Shown: piece after piece, positions 25,726 to 34,360 of the stretch
Layout of the letters: every line of letters begins with the position of its first letter
How positions within the stretch are numbered: the first letter of the stretch is position 1
Assembly: GCA_963662965.1 (NCBI GenBank)
Contig: OY759970.1
Span: 2,852,001 to 2,916,000 of the forward strand
Length of the DNA stretch: 64,000 nucleotides
Direction: 5' to 3'
From: DTWD01 sp963662965
GTDB taxonomy: Bacteria; Acidobacteriota; Vicinamibacteria; Vicinamibacterales; UBA8438
Made by a program: the position numbers and the translations under genes
Notes under the pieces: model-generated
Databases searched by the model: none
Seen by the model: the letters and a program-made list of their open reading frames with translations, nothing else
Told to the model about the DNA's origin: nothing

Positions 25726-26784
25726 ATGCTTCGTCGCGCCGCCGCTGCAACCGCGTTGCTACTGGTCGTGGTGGTCACCGCGCCCGTCGCCGGGCAGCAG
25801 TGGCCGTTCGAGACGACCGATCTGACGGCGCGTGATGCGCTGACGATGCTCGTGTTCGGTGACGGTGGGACCGGCGACGCCGGCCAGTGCCGCGTCGGGC
25901 ACGCAATGGCGTCGACCTGCGTGCAACGTGGGTGTGACCTTGCGCTGATGGTCGGCGACAACATCTACGAAAACGGCATCGAGGTGAAGCAGCGGGACGA
26001 TGTCGAGCTCAGCCTCCAGGAGGTGCTCCACCAATTTGACCTCAAGTTCGAGCAGCCGTACGCCGCGTTTGCGCGCTTGCCCGGTTTCCATTTCTGGGTG
26101 GCGCTCGGCAACCACGATTACCGGCGGAACGTCGCCGGCGCCATGGTCACGTACTCTGAGTTCAGTGCGCTCTGGCGGCTCCCGGCCCTGCACTACGAGA
26201 TTCCCCGCCTCCCGGCGTGGATACAGATTCACGCCGTCCACACCGACACCGACGTCCGGCGCGACCTGAATGGGCTCCAGGTGGCATCAATCCGCCGACG
26301 TCTGTGCGAGCCCGAACCAGCCGATCGATGGCGATTGCTCTTCGGGCACCAACCGGTTTACAACAGCGGGCATCACCGAAACGACGGCCGCGAGCGGCGC
26401 ACGAGAGCGCTCCTCGAGCAGTCGCTGCTTCGCGATTGCGGCGTGCATCTGTACTTCGCGGGGCCCGCGCATCATCAGGAGCACCTGACCGCCCGCGGGT
26501 TCGAGCAGGTGATCCAAGGCGCGGCGGCGCGGAGCAAGGGGAGTAACCGCCCGCGTCCGAGTTCCACGTTGCGCCAGCGCTTCTTCTCGCGAACGTTTGG
26601 GTTGGCCATCGTCGACGTCGACGCGGAGCGGCTCCGCCTCGATTTCTACGACGTACTGAACACGGAGGAACGCCGTGGGTCGTCAGCGGCGCCGTCGCCG
26701 GACGAAGTGGTGCTCTCCTACTCCCGGTGCGGGACCCGCGACGACATTGGTAAGCCGAACGACGCGCCGCCGGCGTGCCCATGA
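25726..26784 (+). CDS. Purple acid phosphatase-like metallophosphoesterase, secreted
   Basis: The 352-residue protein has a signal peptide (ATALLLVVVVTAPVAG) and the calcineurin-like motifs MLVFGDGGTGDAG, LMVGDNIYENGI, VALGNHDYRRN and LLFGHQPVYNSGHH, in the order of TRAP-type acid phosphatases. The last motif, normally GHDHxxQ, reads AGPAHHQEHL, so one metal ligand may be altered. It ends with the ATGA overlap of the next gene. Probably a periplasmic phosphomonoesterase, with activity uncertain. Confidence 0.85.
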   Translation: MLRRAAAATALLLVVVVTAPVAGQQWPFETTDLTARDALTMLVFGDGGTGDAGQCRVGHAMASTCVQRGCDLALMVGDNIYENGIEVKQRDDVELSLQEVLHQFDLKFEQPYAAFARLPGFHFWVALGNHDYRRNVAGAMVTYSEFSALWRLPALHYEIPRLPAWIQIHAVHTDTDVRRDLNGLQVASIRRRLCEPEPADRWRLLFGHQPVYNSGHHRNDGRERRTRALLEQSLLRDCGVHLYFAGPAHHQEHLTARGFEQVIQGAAARSKGSNRPRPSSTLRQRFFSRTFGLAIVDVDAERLRLDFYDVLNTEERRGSSAAPSPDEVVLSYSRCGTRDDIGKPNDAPPACP

Positions 26785-27425
26785 CCGCCGCTCGTCCGTG
26801 GCCCCCGGGGCTCGTCGAACTCGTCGGTCCGCTCTGGGCCTTCCTCACCGTGGCGGAAGTGCCTGCCCGCTCGGACGTCATTTTCGTCTTCGGGAGTCAG
26901 GATCTCCGCGTGGCAGGCCAGGCCGCATCGCTCTATCGTGGCGGCTACGCGCCGGTCGTGTTGGTCAGCGGCCACTACGGCCGGATGACCCGCGACGTCT
27001 TCGACCAGCCGGAGGCGTTGGTCTTCAAGGACCATCTCGTGCGCACCGGTGTCCCGAAGAGCGCCGTCGTCACCGAATGCGCGGCGCTGAACACACTCGA
27101 GAATGTCTCGCGCGGACTCGAGGCGCTTCGCGGGCACGGCGCGTCCGTGTCGTCGGCGTTGCTCGTGGCCAAGCCCTTCGTGATGCGGCGGTGTGCCGCC
27201 ACGTTCGCCCGGCAGGCACCCGACGTGTGCGTGCGCTGCTGTCCGCCGACCGACGACATCGGTTCGTCGATCGACCGCGCCCCTGAGGCCTTCGCGAGGC
27301 GGCTCGTCGCCGAACTGGAGCGGATTGATCGCTACGGCGCGGCCGGCGACATCGTGCCACAGCAGGTCCCAGAGTCGGTACGCCTCGCCGCAGGACGTGT
27401 GCAGCTCACATTGGGATCTCACTAG
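26781..27425 (+). CDS. YdcF/DUF218 family protein
   Basis: The 214-residue protein starts at ATG 26781, overlapping the phosphatase stop by four bases (translational coupling). Motifs IFVFGSQDLRVAGQAASLY, VLVSGHYG, TECAALNTLENV and LLVAKPFVMRRC fit the DUF218/YdcF fold, which binds S-adenosylmethionine in some members and acts near the envelope in others. No transmembrane helix is seen. The specific role is unknown. Confidence 0.8.
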   Translation: MTAARPWPPGLVELVGPLWAFLTVAEVPARSDVIFVFGSQDLRVAGQAASLYRGGYAPVVLVSGHYGRMTRDVFDQPEALVFKDHLVRTGVPKSAVVTECAALNTLENVSRGLEALRGHGASVSSALLVAKPFVMRRCAATFARQAPDVCVRCCPPTDDIGSSIDRAPEAFARRLVAELERIDRYGAAGDIVPQQVPESVRLAAGRVQLTLGSH

Positions 27426-27430
27426 GTACG

Positions 27431-27526
27431 ATCAGGGCGCTCACGGCGTGCCCCCGCCGGAACGGAGTGGGGCACTCGGGGTCCCCACGAGTGACGGCGA
27501 CCGGGTTCGGCGCCGTCAGTCCCGTC
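27431..27526 (-). repeat. Repeat family A, copy 8 (full, reverse)
   Basis: Starts after the boundary motif GGTACGATCAGG and contains GGAACGGAGTGGGGCACTCG, GGGTCCCCACGAGTGACGG, CGACCGGGTTCGGCGCCGTC and AGTCCCGTC. The symporter gene runs into it: the last residues and stop (RRD-TGA) are repeat-encoded. Confidence 0.85.
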
Positions 27527-28904
27527 TAAGAAAAGCCACTACGGCGCAGCCGACCGCCGCGCCGATGACGCCGATGATCTGCGGCGTGATCCCGAGGACG
27601 CGGTTGCCCCCGGTGACGAGCTGCACGATGACGAAGAGGCCGACCCCACTGATGATGGCGCCGTAGGCCTCGGCGACGCCGAGACGGCGGGTGTAGAGCC
27701 CGATGAGGATCGGAACGAACAAGCTAACCACGAGGAGCGAATAGAAGACGGTGAGGACATTCACGATCGACACGGCCACAATCGCCAGCCCCGTCCCGAG
27801 CACGCCGCCGGCAATCGCCGCGCCACGGGCCACCGTGAGCACTTGCTGGTCGGACGCCTTTGGGTTCACGAACCGACGATAGAGGTCTTGAGACAACGAG
27901 GTCGCGAGCATGAAGAGGATGGCGTCGGACGAACTGACCTCGGCGGAGAAGAGCGCCGCGAGTCCAAGAGCGCCGATCGCCGGCGGGACACTGTCGATGA
28001 GCAGCGTCGGCAGCGCGAGTGCGGAGTCGGGAAGCGCGGGGTACATCGACCGGGCGACGATGCCGAACAGCGGTGGCATCACGGCGAAGAGAAGGAGCAC
28101 GACACCGTTGAGGGCAACGCCAAGCCGGACGGTGCGGTCGTCACGTGCGCCGTAGACCTTCTGGACCAGTCCGGGCGAGACGATGAACGCGAGGCCCGGG
28201 GCGACTAAGTAGAACCATCCCGATTGTCCCCCCTGCCAAACATTCCAGTAGCGCTCGATCGAGCGCGTCGCGTCGAACACCTGGTCCAAACCGCCCGCCG
28301 TCTCGATGGCGAGCGGCAGCGCCAGGAGAAATCCGACCAGCAGGACGACGAGCTGGACCAGGTTGATCCACGCCGCAGTCAGGAGACCACCGGCCGAGAA
28401 GTAGACGATCACCACCATCCCGCCGATGACCGACCCGACCCAACGGTCGAGCCCGGTCACCACGTTCAGCACGAAGCCGATACCGATCAGCTGCACGGCA
28501 AGAAGCGCCAGCGTGCCGAACCACATCAGCACGGCGATGGTGGCGCGTACACCTTCACTGAATCGGAACTCCAGGTAGTCGCCGAGGGTGCGGAACTGAT
28601 GCTCCGCGGCGAGCCGTCGCATACGCGGGCCGATCCAGAACGCCAGGACCATCGAGCCGAGGCCCGCTGAGCCGACCCACCACCAGGCGCTGAGCCCATC
28701 GGCGTACCCCAATCCCGCGGCCGCGACTGTCGAGCCGGCGCCGATGTTGGCGGCGAGCATCGTCGAAAACAGCAGAGGCGGACCGAGCCGGCGTCCCGCG
28801 ACGAAGAAATCGTTGGCCTCTCGCACGCGTCGGCCGATCCAGAGGCCGATGCCCATCAGTCCGACGGCGTAGACGAGCAGCACCGTCAGATGCAGATTGG
28901 CCAC
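27516..28904 (-). CDS. Sodium:solute symporter (SSS family)
   Basis: The 462-residue protein has about 13 transmembrane segments and SSS hallmarks: DFFVAGRRLGPPLLFSTMLAANIGAGST near the N terminus, YLEFRF, VVIVYFSAGGLLTAAWINLVQ, and SAEVSSSDAILFMLATSLSQDLYRRF. It would import a solute with Na+; substrate is not predictable. The start is GTG 28904, directly next to the stop of the esterase gene (no gap), so the two are cotranscribed. The C terminus is completed by repeat A copy 8. Confidence 0.9.
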   Translation of the reverse strand: MANLHLTVLLVYAVGLMGIGLWIGRRVREANDFFVAGRRLGPPLLFSTMLAANIGAGSTVAAAGLGYADGLSAWWWVGSAGLGSMVLAFWIGPRMRRLAAEHQFRTLGDYLEFRFSEGVRATIAVLMWFGTLALLAVQLIGIGFVLNVVTGLDRWVGSVIGGMVVIVYFSAGGLLTAAWINLVQLVVLLVGFLLALPLAIETAGGLDQVFDATRSIERYWNVWQGGQSGWFYLVAPGLAFIVSPGLVQKVYGARDDRTVRLGVALNGVVLLLFAVMPPLFGIVARSMYPALPDSALALPTLLIDSVPPAIGALGLAALFSAEVSSSDAILFMLATSLSQDLYRRFVNPKASDQQVLTVARGAAIAGGVLGTGLAIVAVSIVNVLTVFYSLLVVSLFVPILIGLYTRRLGVAEAYGAIISGVGLFVIVQLVTGGNRVLGITPQIIGVIGAAVGCAVVAFLRRD

Positions 28905-30077
28905 CTACAGTACCGCCGCGAGAAAGCGTTCGACCGCGTACGTGCTGATTTGCCCGCACGGACCGCGAAACACGTAGTCGCAGCCGTGCGCCGCCCACGG
29001 CATCCGCAGCACGAAATGAGGCACGTCCGCTTCGAGAAGGCGTGCGCTGACGAATTCGGCGTGGAACGGTGAGACGAGCTCATCACGCAGGCCCTGGATG
29101 AAAAGGGTGGGCGGAGTGCGGCCCGAGACGAACTGCGAGGGTTCGGCGGCATCATACTGCGCCCCGTGCGTCGACGGCGGTCCCCCGAGGTAGACGTCCA
29201 AAATGCCGCTCGAGTCGACGACGCCAGGTTTGGCCGGGTTGGCGTAACCCCACCGCAGCGCCGCCGGGCCGTAGAACGAGACGACGCCGCGTATGGCCGG
29301 GTCGCTCGACGTGTAGGCGGTGAGCAGGGCGATCTGGGCGCCCGCCGACCGACCGATGAGCGCGATCCGGGTCGGGTCGACACCGTGCGTGTCCTTCAGG
29401 CTCTTGAGATACCCGATCGCGTCATCCACGTCTTGCTGTGCGGCGGGGAAGCGCGCGTCGGGAGCCAGGCGGTAGCTGATCGCGGCGACGACGTAGTCGC
29501 GTGCCGCGAGATATGCGTTGAGTGCGGGTAAGTCTCCCTTGTCACCACCCATCCATGATCCGCCGTGAATCATCACGACGATCGGCAGCGCGCCTTCCGC
29601 AAAGGCCGGCCGGTAGAGGTCGAGTCGAAGCTCGGCGCCGTCGATTCCGGGGAACACATGCTCGTCGACAACGACGTCGGCCGAGGAGATTCCGGTGATG
29701 AGCGAGGTGACGGAAAGCGGGGTGGTTCGCGCACGGTCGGCGAACGCCGACCGCGGCTGCGGCTGGCCGAACCGCTCCGTCAGGCGCTCGGGAAGCGAGC
29801 GTGCCAGCGTGAGCCCCTGCGCGAGGGGAGTGAGCAGGAGGGTGATGCCGACGAGCGTCACGACGGCGGCGACGGCGCGGAGCGGGGAGCGTTTCCATCC
29901 GAACAGCAGGAGCGCCGCCGGAATGGCGAGCCAGTAGCCGGCCTCGCCGACGATCACGCTGGCCTGCCACACGAGAGCGGTCGGCTGTGGCAGAAGCGCA
30001 CCTAGTCCGGCGATGGCGATGATCGTTGCGGCGAGGAGATGGGCCATGCCACCGGTCGCTTGTTTCGGATCACCCAT
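28905..30077 (-). CDS. Membrane-anchored alpha/beta hydrolase (HSL/BD-FAE-like esterase)
   Basis: The 390-residue protein has three N-terminal transmembrane helices (residues ~11-85) followed by an esterase domain. The oxyanion loop is VVMIHGGSWMGGDKGD, the nucleophile elbow is ALIGRSAGAQIA, the acid is likely the Asp in GLRDELVSPFH, and the His is in WAAHGCDY. Such enzymes hydrolyse short-chain esters. It is placed directly before the symporter gene, which suggests use of the released product. Confidence 0.88.
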   Translation of the reverse strand: MGDPKQATGGMAHLLAATIIAIAGLGALLPQPTALVWQASVIVGEAGYWLAIPAALLLFGWKRSPLRAVAAVVTLVGITLLLTPLAQGLTLARSLPERLTERFGQPQPRSAFADRARTTPLSVTSLITGISSADVVVDEHVFPGIDGAELRLDLYRPAFAEGALPIVVMIHGGSWMGGDKGDLPALNAYLAARDYVVAAISYRLAPDARFPAAQQDVDDAIGYLKSLKDTHGVDPTRIALIGRSAGAQIALLTAYTSSDPAIRGVVSFYGPAALRWGYANPAKPGVVDSSGILDVYLGGPPSTHGAQYDAAEPSQFVSGRTPPTLFIQGLRDELVSPFHAEFVSARLLEADVPHFVLRMPWAAHGCDYVFRGPCGQISTYAVERFLAAVL

Positions 30078-30304
30078 CCCGCCTCACTATAATGACGCAC
30101 GCGCGGAGACAGTGGCACACACTCGACGGCCCTATGCACGAACCACGGAAGTGTCAAACGTGTGTTTCCCTATGTTCTAGAATTGACCGTAGTGGGCCTG
30201 GCTTTCATCGCTGTCATGAGAGACACAGTTGTCACCAGAAGAGCTTTGGGTGACGTGATACGACACAAACGACAGTTGTTGGATAGGCCCGAATGTTGCC
30301 GGGG
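30078..30304. other. Divergent intergenic region
   Basis: 227 bases between the esterase start and the broken receiver/PilZ gene. It is lower in GC than its surroundings and no repeat family copy is present. No gene or convincing promoter could be fixed by eye. Confidence 0.4.
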
Positions 30305-31125
30305 ATGACCGTGGTGACTTCTGCATCCAAGACGATGCTGGTAGTCGACGAATAGCCGACCCTCCGCGACCTGGACGATTTCTCGAGGAGAGTGGCTGGG
30401 TCGTCCTCGACGTGGGCAATGCCGACGACGCGCTGCGACTCGTCGAGCGATACGACGACCAGGAGCCAATCGACCTCCTCGTGACTGATGTCGTGATGCC
30501 CGGTGACACGGACGGCTTCGTCTTGGCCGCCGAGGTGGCACGGTGGCGCCCGGATATTAAGGTCGTGTACATGTCGGGCCATTTCGACGACCGCCAGCCG
30601 GTCAGGCAGGGTCTCCGTGAAGCCGGCCGCTTCTTTATCAAGAAGCTGTTTTCGCGCCCTGAGTTCTTGAAGTTGATTAGGAAGGCTCTCGAAGAACCGT
30701 CGCCAGGCGCCGCTGACGCGTTCGCCGTCATCCTGGGTCACCCAGACATCGACGGTCGCCCGATGAACGGAACGAAGCCGGCCGAATCGACGGACCGCAG
30801 CTTGCGGTATCGCATCCGGCTACCAATCCGCTACCGTTTCGCCGTGATGTCGGATTGGGAGTGTGGTGTCACCCGTGACATCAGCCGGTCGGGCATTTTC
30901 TTTGACGCGTCGTCGCCGATCGAGATCGGACCGCTCGGGTAGGCCCGCCCCGTCGTCGAGGTTCGCATCGAGCTGCCGACGCACCGGAGTGCCACGGTTG
31001 ACGTCATGGGTCGCGGGCATGTCGCCCGAACGGCGATTCTGGATGCGTTCGCCATGCCGACCGCGATGGCTATCGCGGTCACGAAATACCGCACTGATCT
31101 CCGTCAGCTCGTCCCCGCGCAGTAG
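30305..31125 (+). pseudogene. Response regulator with receiver and PilZ domains, broken by two amber codons and a frameshift
   Basis: Start ATG 30305. The frame gives TSASKTMLVVDE then TAG (30353-30355), PTLRDLDDF, a one-base shift near 30380-30390, then LEESGWVVLDVGNADDALRLVE, DLLVTDVVMPGDTDG with the phosphoacceptor Asp, and FFIKKLFSRPEFLKLIRKAL. A PilZ domain follows (RYRIRLPIRYRFAV, CGVTRDISRSGIFF, SPIEIGPLG), is cut by TAG (30940-30942) and continues in frame as ARPVVEVRIELPTHR to the stop at 31125. Repair of three lesions gives a normal REC-PilZ protein. As it stands, only fragments would be made. Confidence 0.75.
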
Positions 31126-31205
31126 CCTCGACGCCAGAAACGGCAGACTGATTCCCACCCGCGTCCTTAGTGACCGGGACCACTTAGTACGTCCGGAGGC
31201 CCCCG

Positions 31206-32179
31206 ATGGAGTGGATCGCAAACCCCGAGATTTGGATCGCCCTGGCGACGCTGACGACCCTTGAAATCGTCCTCGGGATCGACAACATCGTGTTTATCTC
31301 GATCCTGTCGTCAAAATTACCCACGCATCAGCAATTGGCGGCTCGTCGTGCCGGTCTCGCCGTCGCGATTGGCGCGCATCGGTCTCTTGCTGTCGCTGTC
31401 CGTGATCATTCGTCTGACCGAGCCGTTGTTCAGCATCACGAATCACGCCGTGTCCGGCCGCGACCTCACGTTGATGGCCGGTGGCTTGTTCTTGATCGCG
31501 AAGGCGACGTACGAGATCCACGACAAGCTCGAAGGCGAGGAAGGACACGCGTCGGCAAAGGTGACCGCTTCCTTCGCGAGCGTCATCGATGGTGGCGCGC
31601 ATCGGTCTCTTGCTGTCGCTGTCCGTGATCATTCGTCTGACCGAGCCGTTGTTCAGCATCACGAATCACGCCGTGTCCGGCCGCGACCTCACGTTGATGG
31701 CCGGTGGCTTGTTCTTGATCGCGAAGGCGACGTACGAGATCCACGACAAGCTCGAAGGCGAGGAAGGACACGCGTCGGCAAAGGTGACCGCTTCCTTCGC
31801 GAGCGTCATCGTGCAGATCATGGTGCTCGACGTTGTCTTCTCGCTTGACTCGGTCATCACCGCCGTCGGGATGGTCGAGCAGATCGGCGTGATGGTGGCG
31901 GCAATCATCATTGCCGTCGTCGTGATGCTGTTGTCGGTCGAGGTCATCAGCCGCTTTGTGAATGAGCGACCGACGGTCAAGATCCTGGCGCTGAGCTTCC
32001 TGCTGCTCGTCGGTGTCGCGTTGATTGCCGAGGGCTTTCACCAGGTGATTCCGAAGGGCTACCTCTATTTCGCGATGGGATTCTCGGTGTTCGTCGAAAC
32101 ATTGAATCAGCGCGCCGGCGGCCGGCGGCAGCCGGTGACCCTCAGGGCGGCGTACGTCAGCGAGCCGGCGGTGCGGTAG
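31206..32179 (+). pseudogene. TerC family integral membrane protein with an internal 223-bp tandem duplication
   Basis: ATG 31206 opens EWIANPEIWIALATLTTLEIVLGIDNIVFISIL, the TerC signature with conserved Asp. A 219-base block (31370-31588) is repeated at 31593-31811; the 223-base period breaks the frame twice. Removing 31370-31590 restores a single 250-residue frame, normal for TerC, with SLDSVITAVGMVEQIGVM in the second half. The family exports or regulates metals such as Mn2+ during exoenzyme metalation. The lesion is either a recent duplication or an assembly error. The end overlaps the convergent TPR gene by 23 bases. Confidence 0.8.
31370..31811 (+). repeat. Direct repeat, two 219-bp units separated by 4 bp, inside terC
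   Basis: Units 31370-31588 and 31593-31811 look identical over their whole length; the spacer is ATGG. The bases around the first copy (GCGATTGGCGCG) differ from those at the second junction (CGATGGTGGCGCG), as expected if one junction carries a small deletion. Confidence 0.9.
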
Positions 32180-32654
32180 ATTCGGATCGACCCTCTGGAG
32201 ATACGAAGCCAGACCGACGAATGGCCGACGCCCGTGCCGCCATCGCGGCGGCCTCCTCGAACCGATCCATCTGGCCGAGCAGGATCGCGTAGTTTTCGAG
32301 GATCAACGCCACTCTCGGATGGTCGGGGCTCCAGCGAGCTTCCGCCACCGTGAGGGCGCGCTCGTACAGTGGTTCGGCTTCGGCGTGGCGGTCGACGGTC
32401 CGGTAGTACCCGGCCAGGATGTTCAGCGTGATGGCAACCCGGAAGTTGTTCGGTCCGTAGGACTCGGCGTCGTCGACCGCGGCCGAAAGGAGCTGTTCGG
32501 CTTCGGCCAGGTCGCCCCGTCCGACCGCGTCCAACCCGGCGGCACTGTAGCCGCGCCACCCCAGGTCGTCCTCGCAGGCGACCGAGGCGGCGATGAGCAC
32601 GCACGACAGCCCCCACGCCGCTGATCGACCCCGCCCGAGTCTCGGCACGCCCAC
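32157..32654 (-). CDS. TPR-containing lipoprotein
   Basis: The 165-residue protein has a lipoprotein signal (WGLSCVLIAASVACEDD, Cys27). Two or three tetratricopeptide-like repeats follow: GLDAVGRGDLAEAEQLLSAA, TLNILAGYYRTVDRHAEAEPLYERAL and ILENYAILLGQMDRFEEAAAMA. Repeats of this type mediate protein contacts in the periplasm. It is 19 bases downstream of the tannase-like gene on the same strand, so cotranscription is likely. Confidence 0.8.
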   Translation of the reverse strand: MGVPRLGRGRSAAWGLSCVLIAASVACEDDLGWRGYSAAGLDAVGRGDLAEAEQLLSAAVDDAESYGPNNFRVAITLNILAGYYRTVDRHAEAEPLYERALTVAEARWSPDHPRVALILENYAILLGQMDRFEEAAAMAARASAIRRSGFVSPEGRSESTAPPAR

Positions 32655-32673
32655 GGCTCCTTGGTCTTGTTGT

Positions 32674-34263
32674 CTAGTCGTCGCTCACGCAGCTGAAACT
32701 CGCCGCGTTGTCTGGATCGCCGGTGCCGTCCCATTTGGCAATCTCGGGGTACGGGCAGAGCGGTCTGGTGCGGACGACAGTTCCGTCCTCGACCCGCGAG
32801 CCGATGATCTCGGTCGGCGCGACGCCCTCCTCGACCCATCGTTCCAGTGCCGTCAGCGGCTCGAGCTGGTTGTACCCGGGACCGCCTCGGCAGTGACCAA
32901 GACCGGGCACCATGAAGAGCCGGAAGAACTCGCGTGTGTCCGACAGCGCCCGCACGCGGTTGCCGTTGGCGCCGTCGTAGTGCGCCAGCACGTCCTCGTA
33001 GTAGTTGATCGAGCCAAGCGGGGAGATGTCAGGGTCGCTCCAGCCGTGGTAGACGATCAGCTTCGACCCGCCATCGCGGAAGCGGTCGAGGTTGGGATTG
33101 GCGCTGTCGAGCTCGCCACCCACCTTGTCGACGGCGAAATCGAGATCATCGTCGAAGTCGAACGTCCGAAAATTCCAGTCGGGATCTTCAAACACCATGT
33201 ACTTGAAGAACCCTTCCGCCGCGCGCCAATGGAGGCTGGCGAACGGCTCGGCCCCCGTGACCCACGTTCCCCAGCCGCCACCCGGTCCGTTCTCCCCGCC
33301 GGGCACGAGTCCGGGAAAGATGACCTCGCCGTTCGAGGTCCGTGAGCCAGCCCAGATGGTGTGCACCGTCTGAACCTGCGCCGGCGTGAGGCAGGTATCG
33401 TCGTCGCGGCCGCGGGGGCACGTCAGATCCGCCGGGTCGAAGGTGCACGCCCGCGGGTCGTCGAGGACGCCGTCCTCGAGACCGTCGAGCGCATCGCATG
33501 CGGTGTTGACCGCGCTGGCCAGGAGCGGCAGCTTCGAGCGGGGAATATAGCTGGCTGCGTCGCGGAGTGTGGCCAGGGAGTACCACAGATGCGCGCCGGC
33601 GTAGAAGCGCGTCCAGTTGTTGGCTGGATTGCCGGCGACGATCCCGTCGAAGTCGTCGGGGTAGCGCTGGGCCTCCATCAAGCCTTGCTGACCGCCCTTC
33701 GAGCAGCCGACGTAGTAGGAATATCGCGGCGCGCGGTTGTAGAACGCCGCGGTGATCGCCTTGCCATTGTCGGCCGTGACATGCAACGATCGATGCCCAA
33801 AGTCGGTGACGAGCTCCGGGTGTCCGATCGCCCACGAGGCGTCGAACCCGCCGGCGCCTGGCCTGACGTGGCCGGTATCGGTGCTGGCGGCGGCGTACCC
33901 GCGGCCGAGCGCGGTTGCCATCGCCTCGTAACTGACGACGCCGGCCATCCCTCCGTTGCCCGATACATGAAACTTGCCGTTCCAGCCGTCAATTGGGAGC
34001 CAGACCTCGAAGTTCACGGCCGGCACCGTCTTGCCGACGACCCGACAGAACGACGGAAGTTCCAGCGGGTCGCGCAGTCCCGGCGGTATGAACGGACCTG
34101 CGAGGAGCACCGACGCGCTCTCGATCGTCGTGTCAGGCAGCGGCACCGAAGTGAGACTCTCGCATGTGGCGGCGGCGGCCGGTGTGCCAGTGACGACGAC
34201 GAGGACGACCTTGAGCCCCGTCTCGGTGCAACGCCGGAAATTTCTTGGTCGTCTGATCGCCAT
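32674..34263 (-). CDS. Tannase/feruloyl esterase family hydrolase, secreted
   Basis: The protein (529 residues from ATG 34263) has a signal-like segment (GLKVVLVVVTGTPAAAA) and tannase-family motifs: FEVWLPIDGWNGKFHVSGNGG, YAAASTDTGH, CSKGGQQGLMEAQRYPDDFDGIVAGNPA (Ser nucleophile in the CSxGG motif), and C-terminal DPDISPLGS and VPGLGHCRGG with acid and His. The Cys in CSKGG and in GHC probably form the disulfide found in this family. It hydrolyses esters of aromatic acids such as gallate or ferulate. An ATG at 34323 could add 20 residues. Confidence 0.9.
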   Translation of the reverse strand: MAIRRPRNFRRCTETGLKVVLVVVTGTPAAAATCESLTSVPLPDTTIESASVLLAGPFIPPGLRDPLELPSFCRVVGKTVPAVNFEVWLPIDGWNGKFHVSGNGGMAGVVSYEAMATALGRGYAAASTDTGHVRPGAGGFDASWAIGHPELVTDFGHRSLHVTADNGKAITAAFYNRAPRYSYYVGCSKGGQQGLMEAQRYPDDFDGIVAGNPANNWTRFYAGAHLWYSLATLRDAASYIPRSKLPLLASAVNTACDALDGLEDGVLDDPRACTFDPADLTCPRGRDDDTCLTPAQVQTVHTIWAGSRTSNGEVIFPGLVPGGENGPGGGWGTWVTGAEPFASLHWRAAEGFFKYMVFEDPDWNFRTFDFDDDLDFAVDKVGGELDSANPNLDRFRDGGSKLIVYHGWSDPDISPLGSINYYEDVLAHYDGANGNRVRALSDTREFFRLFMVPGLGHCRGGPGYNQLEPLTALERWVEEGVAPTEIIGSRVEDGTVVRTRPLCPYPEIAKWDGTGDPDNAASFSCVSDD

Positions 34264-34360
34264 GGGCAGTAGCTTGACTGGGATCGCCTGCCACAGCAAG
34301 AGAAAGGCTGCGGCAAACGCCACCTGATACCATATGAGGCTGCGCTTGTCCTGACACCAG

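Noticed and set aside
18032..30942. TAG reassigned to an amino acid in this organism
   Set aside because: Many intact genes here end in TAG (for example the aldolase at 4025-4027), and the genes with internal TAG also carry frameshifts, so mutation or error is simpler.
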